Shown here: piece after piece, positions 45,092-56,292 of the stretch
Numbering within the stretch: the first letter of the stretch is position 1
How the letters are laid out: each line of letters starts with the position of its first letter
DNA from: Linanthus parryae
Lineage: Eukaryota > Streptophyta > Magnoliopsida > Ericales > Polemoniaceae
Assembly: GCA_023055425.1 (NCBI GenBank)
Contig: JALGPY010000010.1
Coordinates: forward strand, 54,039,665-54,103,664
Reading direction: 5' to 3'
Length of the DNA stretch: 64,000 nucleotides
The notes under the pieces: model-generated
What the model saw: the letters and a program-made list of their open reading frames with translations, nothing else
What the model was told of the DNA's origin: nothing
Database searches by the model: none
Program-made: the position numbers and the translations under genes

Positions 45092-45524
45092 ACTCTACTT
45101 GTACCCTTTCAAGGCTACCCTCGTAGTGATGTTTCCTTTCTCGACTTTAATCTGGCACAATGGAAGCGGTACATCTCCCAACTTCTCTTCGAACTCCGAA
45201 ACCTTGATTATTTGCTTCTACAATTCAAATTAAACTTTCATTAATATTGTCAGATTAATAATGAAATACTTCAAAGTATTTATAATGGTCTGTTACTTAA
45301 AAGTTTATAAGTTTTTTAATTATTATAAGTGTTACTGAATTTTTTTGAGGGTATAAGTGTTACTGAATTTAGATTCAGTATAAGTGTGTCACATTTTTTA
45401 TTTTACGTGAAGTGTTGATGGGAGATCCTTTAATGTTCAAGTCTACACAGATAAATAATTTTAAGTGTTAAAGTTGCAGGACTGTTCTAAGTCTGGAATC
45501 AATGGTTTTTTTTCATCTTCTAGC

Positions 45525-45835
45525 TGCTGAGACGAGCAGTATAAACTTGATATACTGAGACGAGCATGTTGCTCGTCTCATTATAAGCTGGTCTCTACCG
45601 AGACGAGAATATTGCTCCTCCCAGTATAAACTGGTCTTAAACCGAGACGAGAGTCATGCTCGTCTCAGTATAAGATGGCTTATACAGAGAGGAGCGTGAA
45701 GTTCTCGTCTCAAGACGAGTCAATTGCTCCTCGACAGGGTCTTGCTTTCTCCTCGTTCCAGTTTTATAGGTTCTCGTCTCAGTATTCATCTCGTGATACT
45801 GAGACGAGAACTACTCGTACGAGTTCCAAGATCTA
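45525..45835. repeat. right cluster of GAGACGAG/CTCGTCTC palindromes
   Basis: Copies of CTGAGACGAG and CTCGTCTCAG alternate at short spacing, for example GAGACGAGCATGTTGCTCGTCTC near 45561. Many pairs form hairpins with 4-8 base loops, separated by AGTATAA-type spacers. The core matches the left cluster at 39905-40915. Confidence 0.8.
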
Positions 45836-46039
45836 GAACAGGTCATCGTCAGAGTTCTAGATCTAGATCTCGTCTGAGTTCTTGATTTGGTGGAATTATG
45901 ATCAAATTTTACAAGTGACTAGATTTTCAAACATGGATTTGATTTTTCTTTGATTTAAACATCAATTACAAACATGTACATGTAATCATCAAGTAAGTTA
46001 CAGAATTGAGAAAGGGGGTATTTTAAAAGGAAAACCTCT

Positions 46040-46131
46040 TCGTCGACGGTGGGTGTCTCAGTGGCGACGGGGTTGGGAAGGGGTAAGAGGGCGGCCGTAG
46101 CGGAGGAAGAAGAAGAAACAGTGGAAGCCAT
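46040..46131 (-). other. possible first exon
   Basis: From the ATG at 46129-46131 the minus strand reads MASTVSSSSSATAALLPLP and then an acidic stretch. It is preceded upstream by a (GA)n tract such as often lies in plant leaders. It could be the 5' exon of the DUF1985 gene further left or an unrelated gene start. Nothing else supports it. Confidence 0.25.
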
Positions 46132-46167
46132 GGGTACAGTTGCAGCGAGCGACGGTGAGTGAGTTGC

Positions 46168-46171
46168 AGAG

Positions 46172-46226
<55 letters not shown>
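46168..46226. repeat. (GA)n microsatellite
   Basis: Nearly pure GA repeat of about 59 bases. Confidence 0.93.
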
Positions 46227-46228
<2 letters not shown>

Positions 46229-46329
46229 GCAGTTGTAGTGATAGTAAATTCGAGGGGGTGGATGATGATGTGTATAGGTTTTTTTTATTAATTTTCCTAA
46301 TTAAGTGTTAAATTTAGTTGATTAAACTG

Positions 46330-47324
46330 TGTAACCCCCGCGTGGGTTACACACGCCAAACATAAGTGACAGACGGGTATTTTTCAAAGACCAATTCACC
46401 AGACGGGTAGGACGCCAATTCTTTTGAATTGCTCCTCCATTTCCGGCGAAACCCACCAACGACAAGAGCCAAATTTTGACCTCCTCCTCTCCCAATTTTT
46501 GTCCCGATTCGTTCCAAAGGAGTCAAATACCCAAATCCTCCTTCATCAATTTCGCCCAATTCACATTACCAAATCAAAGCCGAAAATGTCTCCCGTCGAT
46601 TTTCAATCGGGTTAACCAAGCAAACCCAAGATCTCTCTCTCGTCTCCATCCCTCTGTCTCTCTCCCTCGCTCTGTTCCTCTCTATCTCTCTCTCTCTGCT
46701 CTGTTTTGTCGAGAGAACCCAGCTGGCGAAGTGAACCCAGGACCGCCGATCCTCTGCGCCGCCAGCGTCGGCGTCGCCACCACTGCCTCTCTCTCGTCCT
46801 CTCCGTCCGGCGAACCCAGTAGACGAGCTGCAGCAGCAACGGATAGCCTCTGTCGCCACCGTCGCCCCATTGCCGTTGTTTTCGCCTCCCACCCAATTCG
46901 ATCGGAAAACACCCAACTCTCATGTCTCTAATTTCGATTTTTTTAGTTTCTTGATCGCAGTTTCACCATACGTTCTTGAAATCAAATTAGGTAGTAGTTG
47001 ATATGTTACAGTGGGTTTTATTTGGGGAAGAACAAGGTGTGAATAAGGGGGGTGTAAAAGTGTCTTTTCGTGAACGTTGGGGGGTTATCTTGCCTGATCT
47101 GAAACATGTGGGGGTTATTTTGCCCAATCTGACACTAGTGTGGTGGATTTTGTAGGATCTAAACGGGAGGGGGAGCTGTTTGTATGTTAATTAATCTTGT
47201 GTGTATGTAGTTGTCTTTTACAAAACGCGCTTTACTTCATATGAGAACTAGGTGTAGTTTTAAGTGGTTTTATAATTATAACATAACTAGCAATGTTTTC
47301 TTTTCATATATACATTATTAAATA
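46330..47324. other. intergenic DNA, no supported gene
   Basis: Overlapping frames on both strands at 46347-46931 are Ser/Arg-rich and cover a CTCTCT-rich stretch, so I do not accept any. A hairpin, GTGTAACCC/GGGTTACAC, lies at about 46331-46355. GGGGGTTAT-type repeats lie at 47080-47125. Confidence 0.5.
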
Positions 47325-47833
47325 CTAGAAAATGACCCGTGCCTATAGGGCACTACAAAAGTAACGACCATTTTTTTTAGAATTACATAAATATAGTCGG
47401 GTGAACCCGGGACCTCATGCATGGGCTTCAAACGCTCTACCACTGAGCTAGCACCCATTTGCCCGTATGATATTATAAAAATAAATGTAAATTAAATTAT
47501 TTTGAAATTGAAGTATCATTTGTGCTTTATCTTTTGGCAAAATCATTTGTGCTACATTTACGTGTCTTACGTGTTTAAGATTTATGTGTCAAACAGATAA
47601 TAAATGAAAACGATTCCGAAGATATAATGAGATAAGAAAGAGATTTTTGAAGATACAAATATTATCTTATCCTAAATTTACTTTATCGTAATTAATTTTA
47701 ATAATTGTGGCAATTATAGAAAATAGCAATTAGCGAATCAAAATGTCTCAAGACATTTCTAGCTATTGGACGGTTAGGATCTTCCCATCAACATTTTTTT
47801 GGAGGGAAACACCTAGCTGCTTTATTATATAGA
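47325..47833 (-). mobile_element. small non-autonomous Helitron
   Basis: The left edge is A|CTAG with a hairpin, GTGCC-TATAG-GGCAC, at 47339-47353. The right edge GCTTTATTATATAGA|T reads TCTATATAATAAAGC on the minus strand, a Helitron 5' end. The flanking A and T fit insertion between A and T with no target duplication. It is about 509 bases long and noncoding. Confidence 0.7.
47397..47457 (-). other. tRNA-like segment (SINE head or tRNA pseudogene)
   Basis: The minus strand reads GGGTGCTAGCTCAGTGGTAG (A-box region) and, about 30 bases on, CCCGGGTTCACCC (B-box-like). This is followed within about 30 bases by an A-run. The acceptor ends do not pair and the T-arm is shortened, so it is not a working tRNA gene. 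A tRNA-derived SINE head is the best guess. Confidence 0.5.
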
Positions 47834-48094
47834 TTTTTTGAGAATAAAATATATATCTTTATAATTGTTTAAATGAGATTTTTGTTTACGAAATAATGTA
47901 AGTTTGATATTTATTGTGTTTTCCTAACAACTAAATGTCACGTTTTGTAAATATCGAAGATTAGTACTCTTGTCACATAATAACTTCGTTTTCATTAATA
48001 TATATTTTATAATAAGTTAGTTTTAGATTTAGTGAAAGCTTCTCTTTTATTAACCTAAACTTTAAATTAAAGTAGCTATCTTTATTTATATAAA
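47834..48094. other. AT-rich spacer, nothing recognised
   Basis: Very AT-rich DNA between the small Helitron and the copia LTR. No ORF or repeat is worth calling. Confidence 0.6.
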
Positions 48095-49650
48095 TGTACT
48101 TTTGATTCATGGATGCGCAACGGAAACACAAACAATCATAAACCATGCAAAACCCTCCAAGGATCACAAGTCAAGAGACATAACGATGGTAAAGGAAGAA
48201 ATTAATAACACACCTTAGGGTTCTCCTTTGATGACTTCAAACGCGAATAGTGTCACGTCTCTACGGTTGATCCACGCCTAGAGGTGAGATCTAGATCCTC
48301 CAAATCCATGTGCTAGCTAGGAAGAATGGAGGAGGAAGAAGGAATCGCCAACAATGGAGTGCCAAAGGTGGGGCGGCACCCTTTAGGCCGACGGGTAGGG
48401 GGCGGCAATCCCAAGGGGGGTTCGGCCCTCCTTTTGGGACTTGCTCTCTCCTTGCTTTGTTCTCTCCTTTCTTCTATCATATAGATGTGTGGTGGTGTGT
48501 AGAGAGAAAAATAAGCTAGGAGTGTTCTTTATATAGTCCAAAAACTCCTTGTCCTACTACACAAAGAACCCCTCATAATCCTACTCAAGTTCGGATTAGT
48601 CCCTTTTGCAAAATAGTCCTTATCATGTCAATACATGGATTAGTTTTATTTGCAAATTAATCCAAATCATGTCTCTACTTGAATTAGGCTACCTTGGCAA
48701 ATCCTAATCATGTCTATACATGGATTAGTCCAACTTGCATATTAGTCCTACTAAGTTAGCAAGTTGTTGCGATTTGATCCTTCTAATTAATTAATCATAT
48801 TAATTAATTATTTCCCATGTCTAGTTCACCCCTATATGGCGTATGACCCCATAGGTTCTATTTATTTGGTAGTAACAACTTACTAATATGGAGCGGCCTC
48901 TAGCAAGACATCCATTCTAGCCAACAAATAGAATAGTCATCATGACAAACCTTGTGCAAGTAATTGTCTCATCCCATTGTCTGTATATCCGGATTGGACA
49001 CGAGACATACAAGTCACACTCGTATATCCAATCCATAGTTTCTCGATCCATGGGAATAGCCTTATTCGTGCAAATAACATCAATATCCTATATTGATTTA
49101 TTTGAGTCTGGCCAGACATTTTATAAGCACTATCCCTCGAGTGGCCTAGGATATTTGCTCCCGTTATGTGGGAGGGACAAATTCTATCTACGTCCAATAC
49201 GATTTCTAAGCTTGCTTCTTATTGTATCCAGTACACGCCTTTATACCCAGTTACGGTGTAGCGTTTAACGCTACCAAAATCACAATAATCCCCAACTAGA
49301 ATATCTAGTGACTTCAAGTCTAAGGATGACAATACCGTTGCACCGCGAGAAGTGCTTGTGACTCAACATAACGTGTATGTAGCCTTCTCGGAGATGGGTC
49401 AATTCAGTATGCCATTACTCCTAATGCATACCCATGTGTTGGATCATGATATCTCCATATCAATCCAACCCCATACTAGTCTATAGATGATTGTCCTATT
49501 AATCATTATAATTGACTAGGGATATTTAAGAATATAACACTTATATTCTAAGGACTTCATTCATGTTAACATATCTCCATATTGATAACATAATGAATCG
49601 TTCCATAAATGTCACAATTAATTGATTGCCTCTAGGGCACAATTTCAACA
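48095..49650 (-). repeat. 3' LTR of the 48-56 kb copia element
   Basis: It starts TGTACTTTTGATTCATGG and ends GGGCACAATTTCAACA on plus. The minus-strand start TGTTGAAATTGTGCCCTAG is of the BARE-1/Angela type. A TATA box for the minus strand is at 48526-48535. Frames inside it (for example at 48310 and 48940) recur in the other LTR and are not genes. Confidence 0.92.
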
Positions 49651-49664
49651 GTCTCCCACTTGCA
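49651..49664 (-). other. polypurine tract
   Basis: On the minus strand GCAAGTGGGAGAC precedes the LTR, the standard copia plus-strand primer. Confidence 0.85.
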
Positions 49665-52600
49665 CTAGAGTCAATCTCCTGCATCACATGCCTATTAATC
49701 TAGCGCGGCCTTCCACGCTTACGCTGCGTAGGGGGCGAGACAAATGCTGGTACCTTGCAAATATTCACATCTCCTCCATCAACAATTTGATTGAGATTGA
49801 ATATTCTGAATAAATGCATCTTATGCATTAATTTACTCAGTCCTCTATGTTAGAATCAGTGACTGAATCTTGCCTGGAACCTTTCCAGCTCACAGTCGCT
49901 CCCACTAAGGCAAAACTCAAAACTTGACTTATAATCTGAAATCTTCTTTGTCAGATTTGAAGTTCGCATCACTGTAACCCCTTACAGCAAACTCTTCATA
50001 TTATCTATTTATCAATAATTCATCCTTAGTGCTTCTCAAGTACTAAAGGATAATCTTGATATTTTATCCAGTGACTCTCACCCGGATATGACTGGTATCT
50101 TTGTGTCATGCTTTATGACACGTCTGGCCTAGTACATCTCATGGCGTATCTCGTGAATCTAATTCATACGGTCCATTCCCAATCTAATTGGTAAGACAAT
50201 TAGCCTTCCAAAGACTAACTCCATGTGACATGGGTAAGAATCAATATTCTTTTCACATTGAACCATTTCAACACCTTTGTCAATTTGTGTACTATGACCT
50301 AAGCTATACAACCATCTTGATCTACCTCAATAGATCTTCACAAGTTGCTTCGCTTAAGTCTACCATTAGAAAGTCAACTCCCTAGTCAATCTACGTAAGA
50401 CTGCCAAGTAGGGGCAACATTCCCAATGATTAAGTATGTCTCCACATATACGACCAGAAACATAACTGTGCTCCCACTAACCTCCTTGTAGACACAAGTC
50501 TCATATTCAATTTTGATAAAACCAAACTCCTTTGATTACATTATCCATTTGAAGAGTCCAACTCCTAGAAGCTTGATCCAATCTATAAATAGATTGCTAC
50601 AAGCAAGATGCGAACGGATTTAAGCATCACAATTGGGGAAAGATTTTGTCATAGTCTATACTATGAGCTCGCATGAAATCTCTTTCTTACCAATTTTCCC
50701 TTAAAGGTAATCATATTACCATCCATGTTGGTTTCCTCATAACCCACTTGCACCCTATGGGTCCTACCCTTCAGGTGGTTCCACCAAAGTCTATACTTTG
50801 TTGGTATACATGGATTCCATATCGTATCTCATGGCTCCAAGCCATTTCTGAGAGTATGGCCACACGTGGCCATCTCATAGGTTGTAGGCTCATCTTGATG
50901 AGCAATATATCAGGGGTTATGAGAAATCCTTATTTCTCTAGTCCCTCGATATATCCTACCTTACCTACGAGGTTCTTGTGTTATCTGAGTAGGTTACTCT
51001 ACAACACCTTGTGATCCTGCTCATGTTCCATCAAACGGATCAATGTTCTATTGTGGTTCTTGAACTTTTCAAGTTAACTGTCCTCCCACTGTTTCTCTTA
51101 GAGACAATCTCTACCTAGAAACATTGTAGTTCGAGCAACAAACAGTTTGTTCTCAATTGGGTTGTAGAAATAATATCCTTTTCAGGGTATCCCACAAAAC
51201 ATTTATCTGACTTGGGTCCAAGTTTATTTGTAAACTCTTTTACATAAACTTCATAACCCCAAATCTCTATGAATGACATACTAGGACACCTTCCTAGTCC
51301 ATATCTCATATGGTGTTTTTTCATAATCTGTTTTGATGGAACAAGAAAAGGGCGAAATTTGCTGTAATTAGAACATAGCCCCAAAGAGTAAACTGGAATT
51401 TTTGTTTGTCTCATCATGGACCGAACCATGTCCTACAAGGTCCGAACTCTCCTCTTAGACACGCCAAACCTTTGTGGCGTGCTAGGTGGAGCGAGTGTTG
51501 GATCATATCCAACACTCCCATAGATTTTTGTCAAACTCTTGGCTCAAGTACTCTCCTCTATGATCCAATCGTAGAGACCTAATACTTTTGCCAAGCTGGT
51601 TCTCTACTTCATTCCTGAATACCTTGAACAATTCAAAGGATTCTGATTTGTTTCTTCATAAGATACACAAATCCATATTTCTCTGATCCCATCAGTAAAT
51701 ATGATGAAGTACTGAAAACCATCTTTAGCATTTGTGCTTAGTGGCCTTCATACATCGATATGTATGATTCCCAAAAGATCATATCTTTGCCTAATAAGTC
51801 TTACATGTCTCATATGATTCAATAATCAAATGAGTTCCAGAAATCCATCCTTATGGGGTTCTAGATATGTATCTCTTATTTATGGGGCCTAAATGATAAT
51901 GCTAAAGATGAGTGAAGTTCATATCATTATATGCAAACCTCTAGGTATTAATGTTATAGATGAAATTATCATGATCATGGATATAGAATCCACTTAGACA
52001 AAATTGCATTACAATAATGCATACCATAATAAATGGAACAACATTTGTCCTTTTATTTATGATAAGGAGCTTTCTTGTCCAAACAAGAAACTATGATAAT
52101 GGTCCTACTCATAGTAGGGACATTATCGCTTTTGTCTAGTTCATGAACAATTTCTTAAAGGTAGAAATAATTCCCTACGGCTTATTCAGCAACCCTTTGC
52201 TTCATAGCCCCACGTGTAGGATTATTTCTTCCTTATCCAATTGTCTTCGTCTCTTGAGATCCTCCACATTTCTATAAATGTGAGATCCTCATCTAGTATC
52301 ATATACTTATGATGATGAGATAGACACATTGATTTCTATAACAAAATGCCTATATTGGAATTCATAATTCCCTTATTACTCACTTCCAAGTACTTAGCCT
52401 CTCTTCCTCTACACCACCTATGGGACTTCGAGGCAACTTGGTTTTAGCAACAGGCTTGCTTTATACCCATGGGGTCGGAGCAAACCATTTGCCCTTACCC
52501 ATGCTGTTAACCATTAACAGCTTTGCCCATGCCCATTATTAGTGTTTTGTTTAGTGATTTTTCAATCATATTGAGTAAATCAACTTTAAAACAAAACTAT

Positions 52601-54712
52601 AATTGCATCCAATGCAATTCTTGGTCCACTTGGGTAAATAACCGTTTATTCTTTATCTATCTCATAGATAATTCCCATTCACTAATGTTTCAATCATATT
52701 GAATTAGCTTATCTGCATAACGCAAAGTGGAGCAACACTCCAAACCTTTCATGTCTAGCTCGCTCTTTTGGAAGAGCTTCTTCCAATGTATGATCATATC
52801 ATACTTCTCCATGTCTCTCTTCTTGCCTCTAGAGCTCAGAGTTCATGGCAGCTAACATGAGGCAAGTCACATCCAAAGAACCATTCTTTGATGTCCCTTC
52901 CATTAGGTTTTAGTGTGTTTTGGTAGTTGGTAGGAAGAGATCTTTATGTTCTACGATGTACAATAATTTCTCTTTTATTTGAGAACAATTCTCAATTTTA
53001 TACCAGTCTAGGAAATAGATAGAGTCGCGTTTTTATTTGTTTAATGCCATGGGTATTCAACATAATAGGATTATGCAAAGTTTGTGACGTATAACTATAT
53101 TCAACAAGGATTTAAATTGTCAAATATAGCTCCCACTATTTTACTACGGATTAATAACCCTCAAGATATTAATGCGGAAAATATCCTTATATTTTCTAGT
53201 GGGCCAAGATACATGTTTCATCTCCTTGTGAGCTTGCTTTGGCAAGTCACCCATAATTTGACTACTTTAGGTAGGAACAATTCCAATTGCATCCCATATG
53301 CAACTCTTGGTTCAATTGGGCAAATAACTCCTTATTTATCCATCCATATGGATAATCCCAATTGATTGCCTCTAGGTTTCTTAATCATATTAATAGCCCA
53401 GTTGTGTTCAACCTCTTATCTAAATAATTGTACATTGTTACGTGCCATCGCATTCCATCATGATGAACCAATACGCCATGCTTTGGCACGCACGAACTTG
53501 ATAAATAATGATGATAATGAGTGTTTAAATAACGAGAAGGCAAGAACACAATATTTAAATTTTGAGGGATTTTTAAATTCAATTTTAATTGTTTTGTTGA
53601 TCAATATCAACTAATCTATCTATTTGAGTTTGGGCACAACTCCAAATAATCGATCCGGGTTGTCTAATTATCTTATTATCCTAATTGCATGCATCATCCA
53701 TACACCAACCACACAATAATAAGACAATAAAGTAAACAATCACAAAACAAAAATTAAACGTGATGTGGATATGGCCTTTTCTAGACTAAGATAATTCCAA
53801 GCCAATGGAATTATCTATGAACCCTAAAAGCAAACACATCTCCATGCGTCTTGATCTTTTGGTCCATCCTTCGTAGTCTTGTGGAATCCTCCATGCTCCA
53901 TGCTCCACCTTGTGGCTCCTTTTGGCTTTGGGCTTCTTTTCTTCAATCTTGGTTAACAATCTACTTTATCTAGCACTAGCTAACTTCTATACTAAATAAA
54001 ATAAATCTCACAAGTTGAGAAAAAAAAATATGGCACGCAGGCCATAAAACCCTAATTAATTATTACAATTAATTGATCAGCTCGCAGGCCGTAAACCAAA
54101 ACAAAAAATTAAACATCCACATCAAACCACATCCTAAGGCCATATCCAATCACCATGCGATTTGCACATAAACAGTTAAAATCCAATTTAAACGCGCTTG
54201 GTCAATTTTAATTGATTTTAGGAATTATAGGGTTAAAACGGTCCATGGGCCCAACAATCAAATTGCCCGGGCCCAACAAGATGAACCACAAGGCCCTAGG
54301 GCCGGCCCGACCCAAAACCCACAAGCCTAGGCCGCGGGTTAGGGCCGCCCGGCCCCTAGGGCGGCCAAGCTTGGGCGGCAAGCAAGGGGGGGCGGTCCCT
54401 AGGGGGGCCGAACCTCCTTATGGGAGTTTTTTCCAAAACAACTCCCTTGCTTGGTTCCCAAGTTTGGTTGTTTCCTTGTTTTGGAAGAACTCCTTCTTCC
54501 CCAAGGATGCCCAAACCCTAGATCTAAGATCCTAAAATTTCTCAAACTCACCAATTCATGCATCGAATGTAAAAATTGGATCTTGTTATGATTAATTATT
54601 GACAAATTGCATCCCATGCTTGATTTGTCTTGTTTTACGTGATAAACAATCAATTTAAGGTGTAAAACAACTAAAACGTAACACATAAACCACGTTTATG
54701 CTCTACGACCTG
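49665..54712 (-). pseudogene. degenerate copia gag-pol interior
   Basis: The minus strand contains remnants in copia order from right to left. The gag region (about 52000-54700) has no readable protein. Integrase remnants lie around 51115-51900, with MVRSMMRQTKIPV and LGPKSDKCFVGYPEKD. RT remnants lie around 50000-51000; the YQSNPGESHW block is visible near 50080. RNase H remnants follow to about 49700. The longest open frame is about 105 codons. A GC-rich stretch (54290-54420) sits in the gag leader and has a counterpart in the 58-62 kb element. Confidence 0.75.
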
Positions 54713-54726
54713 TGGCTCTGATACCA
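54713..54726 (-). other. primer-binding site, initiator tRNA-Met type
   Basis: Minus strand TGGTATCAGAGCCA lies one base from the LTR, the standard plant copia primer site. Confidence 0.93.
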
Positions 54727-54727
54727 C

Positions 54728-56292
54728 TGTAGGGTTTTGATTCATGGATGCGCAGCGGAAACACAAACATTCATAAACCATGCAAAACCCTCCAAGGATC
54801 ACAAGTCAAGAGACATAACGATGGTAAAGGAAGAAATCAATAACACACCTTAGGGTTCTCCTTTGATGACTTCAAACGCGAATAGTGTCACGTCTCTACG
54901 GTTGATCCACGCCTAGAGGTGAGATCTAGATCCTCCAAATCCATGTGCTAGCTAGGAAGAATGGAGGAGGAAGAAAGAATCGCCAACAATGGAGTGCCAA
55001 AGGTGGGGCGGCACCCTTTAGGCCGACGGGTAGGGGGCGGCAATCCCAAGGGGGGTTCGGCCCTCCTTTTGGGACTTGCTCTCTCCTTGCTTTGTTCTCT
55101 CCTTTATTCTATCATATAGATGTGTGGTGGTGTGTAGAGAGAAAAATAAGCTAGGAGTGTTCTTTATATAGTCCAACAACTCTTTGTCCTACTACACAAA
55201 GAACCCCTCATAATCCTACTCAAGTTCGGATTAGTCCCTTTTGCAAAATAGTCCTTATCATGTCAATACATGGATTAGTTTTATTTGCAAATTAATCCTA
55301 ATCATGTCTCTACATGAATTAGGCCACCTTGGCAAATCCTAATCATGTCTATACATGGATTAGTCCAACTTGCATATTAGTCCTACTAAGTTAGCAAGTT
55401 GTTGCGATTTGATCCTTCTAATTAATTAATCATATTAATTAATTATTTCCCATGTCTAGTTCACCCCTATATGGCGTGTGACCCCATAGGTTCTATTTAG
55501 TTGGTAGTAACAACTTACTAATATGGAGCGGCCTCTAGCAAGACATCCATTCTAGCCAACAAATAGAAAAGTCATCATGACTAAACTTGTGCAAGTAATT
55601 GTCTCATCCCATTGTCTGTATATCCGGATTGGACACGAGACATACAAGTCACACTCGTATATCCAATCCATAGTTTCTCGATCCATGGGAATAGCCTTAT
55701 TCGTGCAAATAACATCAATATCCTATATTGATTTATTTGAGTCTGGCCAGACATTTTATAAGCACTATCCCTCGAGTGGCCTAGGATATTTGCTCCCGTT
55801 ATGTGGGAGGGACAAATTCTATCTACGTCCAATACGATTTCTAAGCTTGCTTCTTATTGTATCCAGTACACTCCTTTATAACTACCCAGCTACGGTGTAG
55901 CGTTTAACGCTACCAAAATCACAATAATCCACAACTAGAATATCTAGTGACTTCAAGTCTAAGGATGACAATACCATTGCACCGCGAGAAGCGCTTGTGA
56001 CTCAACATAACGTGTATGTAGCCTTCTCGGAGATGGGTCAATCCAGTATGCCATTACTCCTAATGCATACCCATGTGTTGGATCATGATATCTCCATATC
56101 AATCCAACCCCATACTAGTCTATAGATGATTGTCCTATTAATCATTATAATTGACTAGGGATATTTAAGAGTATAACATTTATATTCTAAGGACTTCATT
56201 CATGTTAACATATCTCCATATTGATAACATAATGAATCGTAAATCCATAAATGTCACAATTAATTGATTGCCTCTAGGGCACAATTCCAACA
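54728..56292 (-). repeat. 5' LTR of the 48-56 kb copia element
   Basis: TGTAGGGTTTTGATTCATGG to GGGCACAATTCCAACA on plus. It is nearly identical to 48095-49650. Differences include a few substitutions and a 4-base change near 55880. A TATA box for the minus strand is at 55161-55170. Confidence 0.93.

Larger units (their letters stand above)
48095..56292 (-). mobile_element. Angela-like Ty1/copia element with ruined interior
   Basis: Two LTRs (48095-49650 and 54728-56292), a polypurine tract beside the left one and a tRNA-Met-type primer site beside the right one set the minus orientation. LTRs differ by only a few per hundred positions by eye. The 5-kb interior holds recognisable but unreadable gag-pol sequence. 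The flanks (ATAAA left, TGGAC right) do not match, so no target duplication is seen. Confidence 0.9.

Noticed and set aside
44933..45244. 103-codon plus-strand frame
   Set aside because: It is antisense to the DUF1985 coding sequence, which has recognisable motifs.
46566..46931. Overlapping Arg/Ser-rich frames on both strands
   Set aside because: All cover a CT-rich stretch; none has a known domain and they exclude each other.
47397..47457. A working tRNA gene
   Set aside because: A and B boxes are visible but acceptor and T stems do not form; reported as a tRNA-like segment instead.
48310..48519. 69-codon frame repeated at 54945-55154
   Set aside because: It lies inside both LTRs of one copia element; its conservation is that of the LTR, not of a protein.
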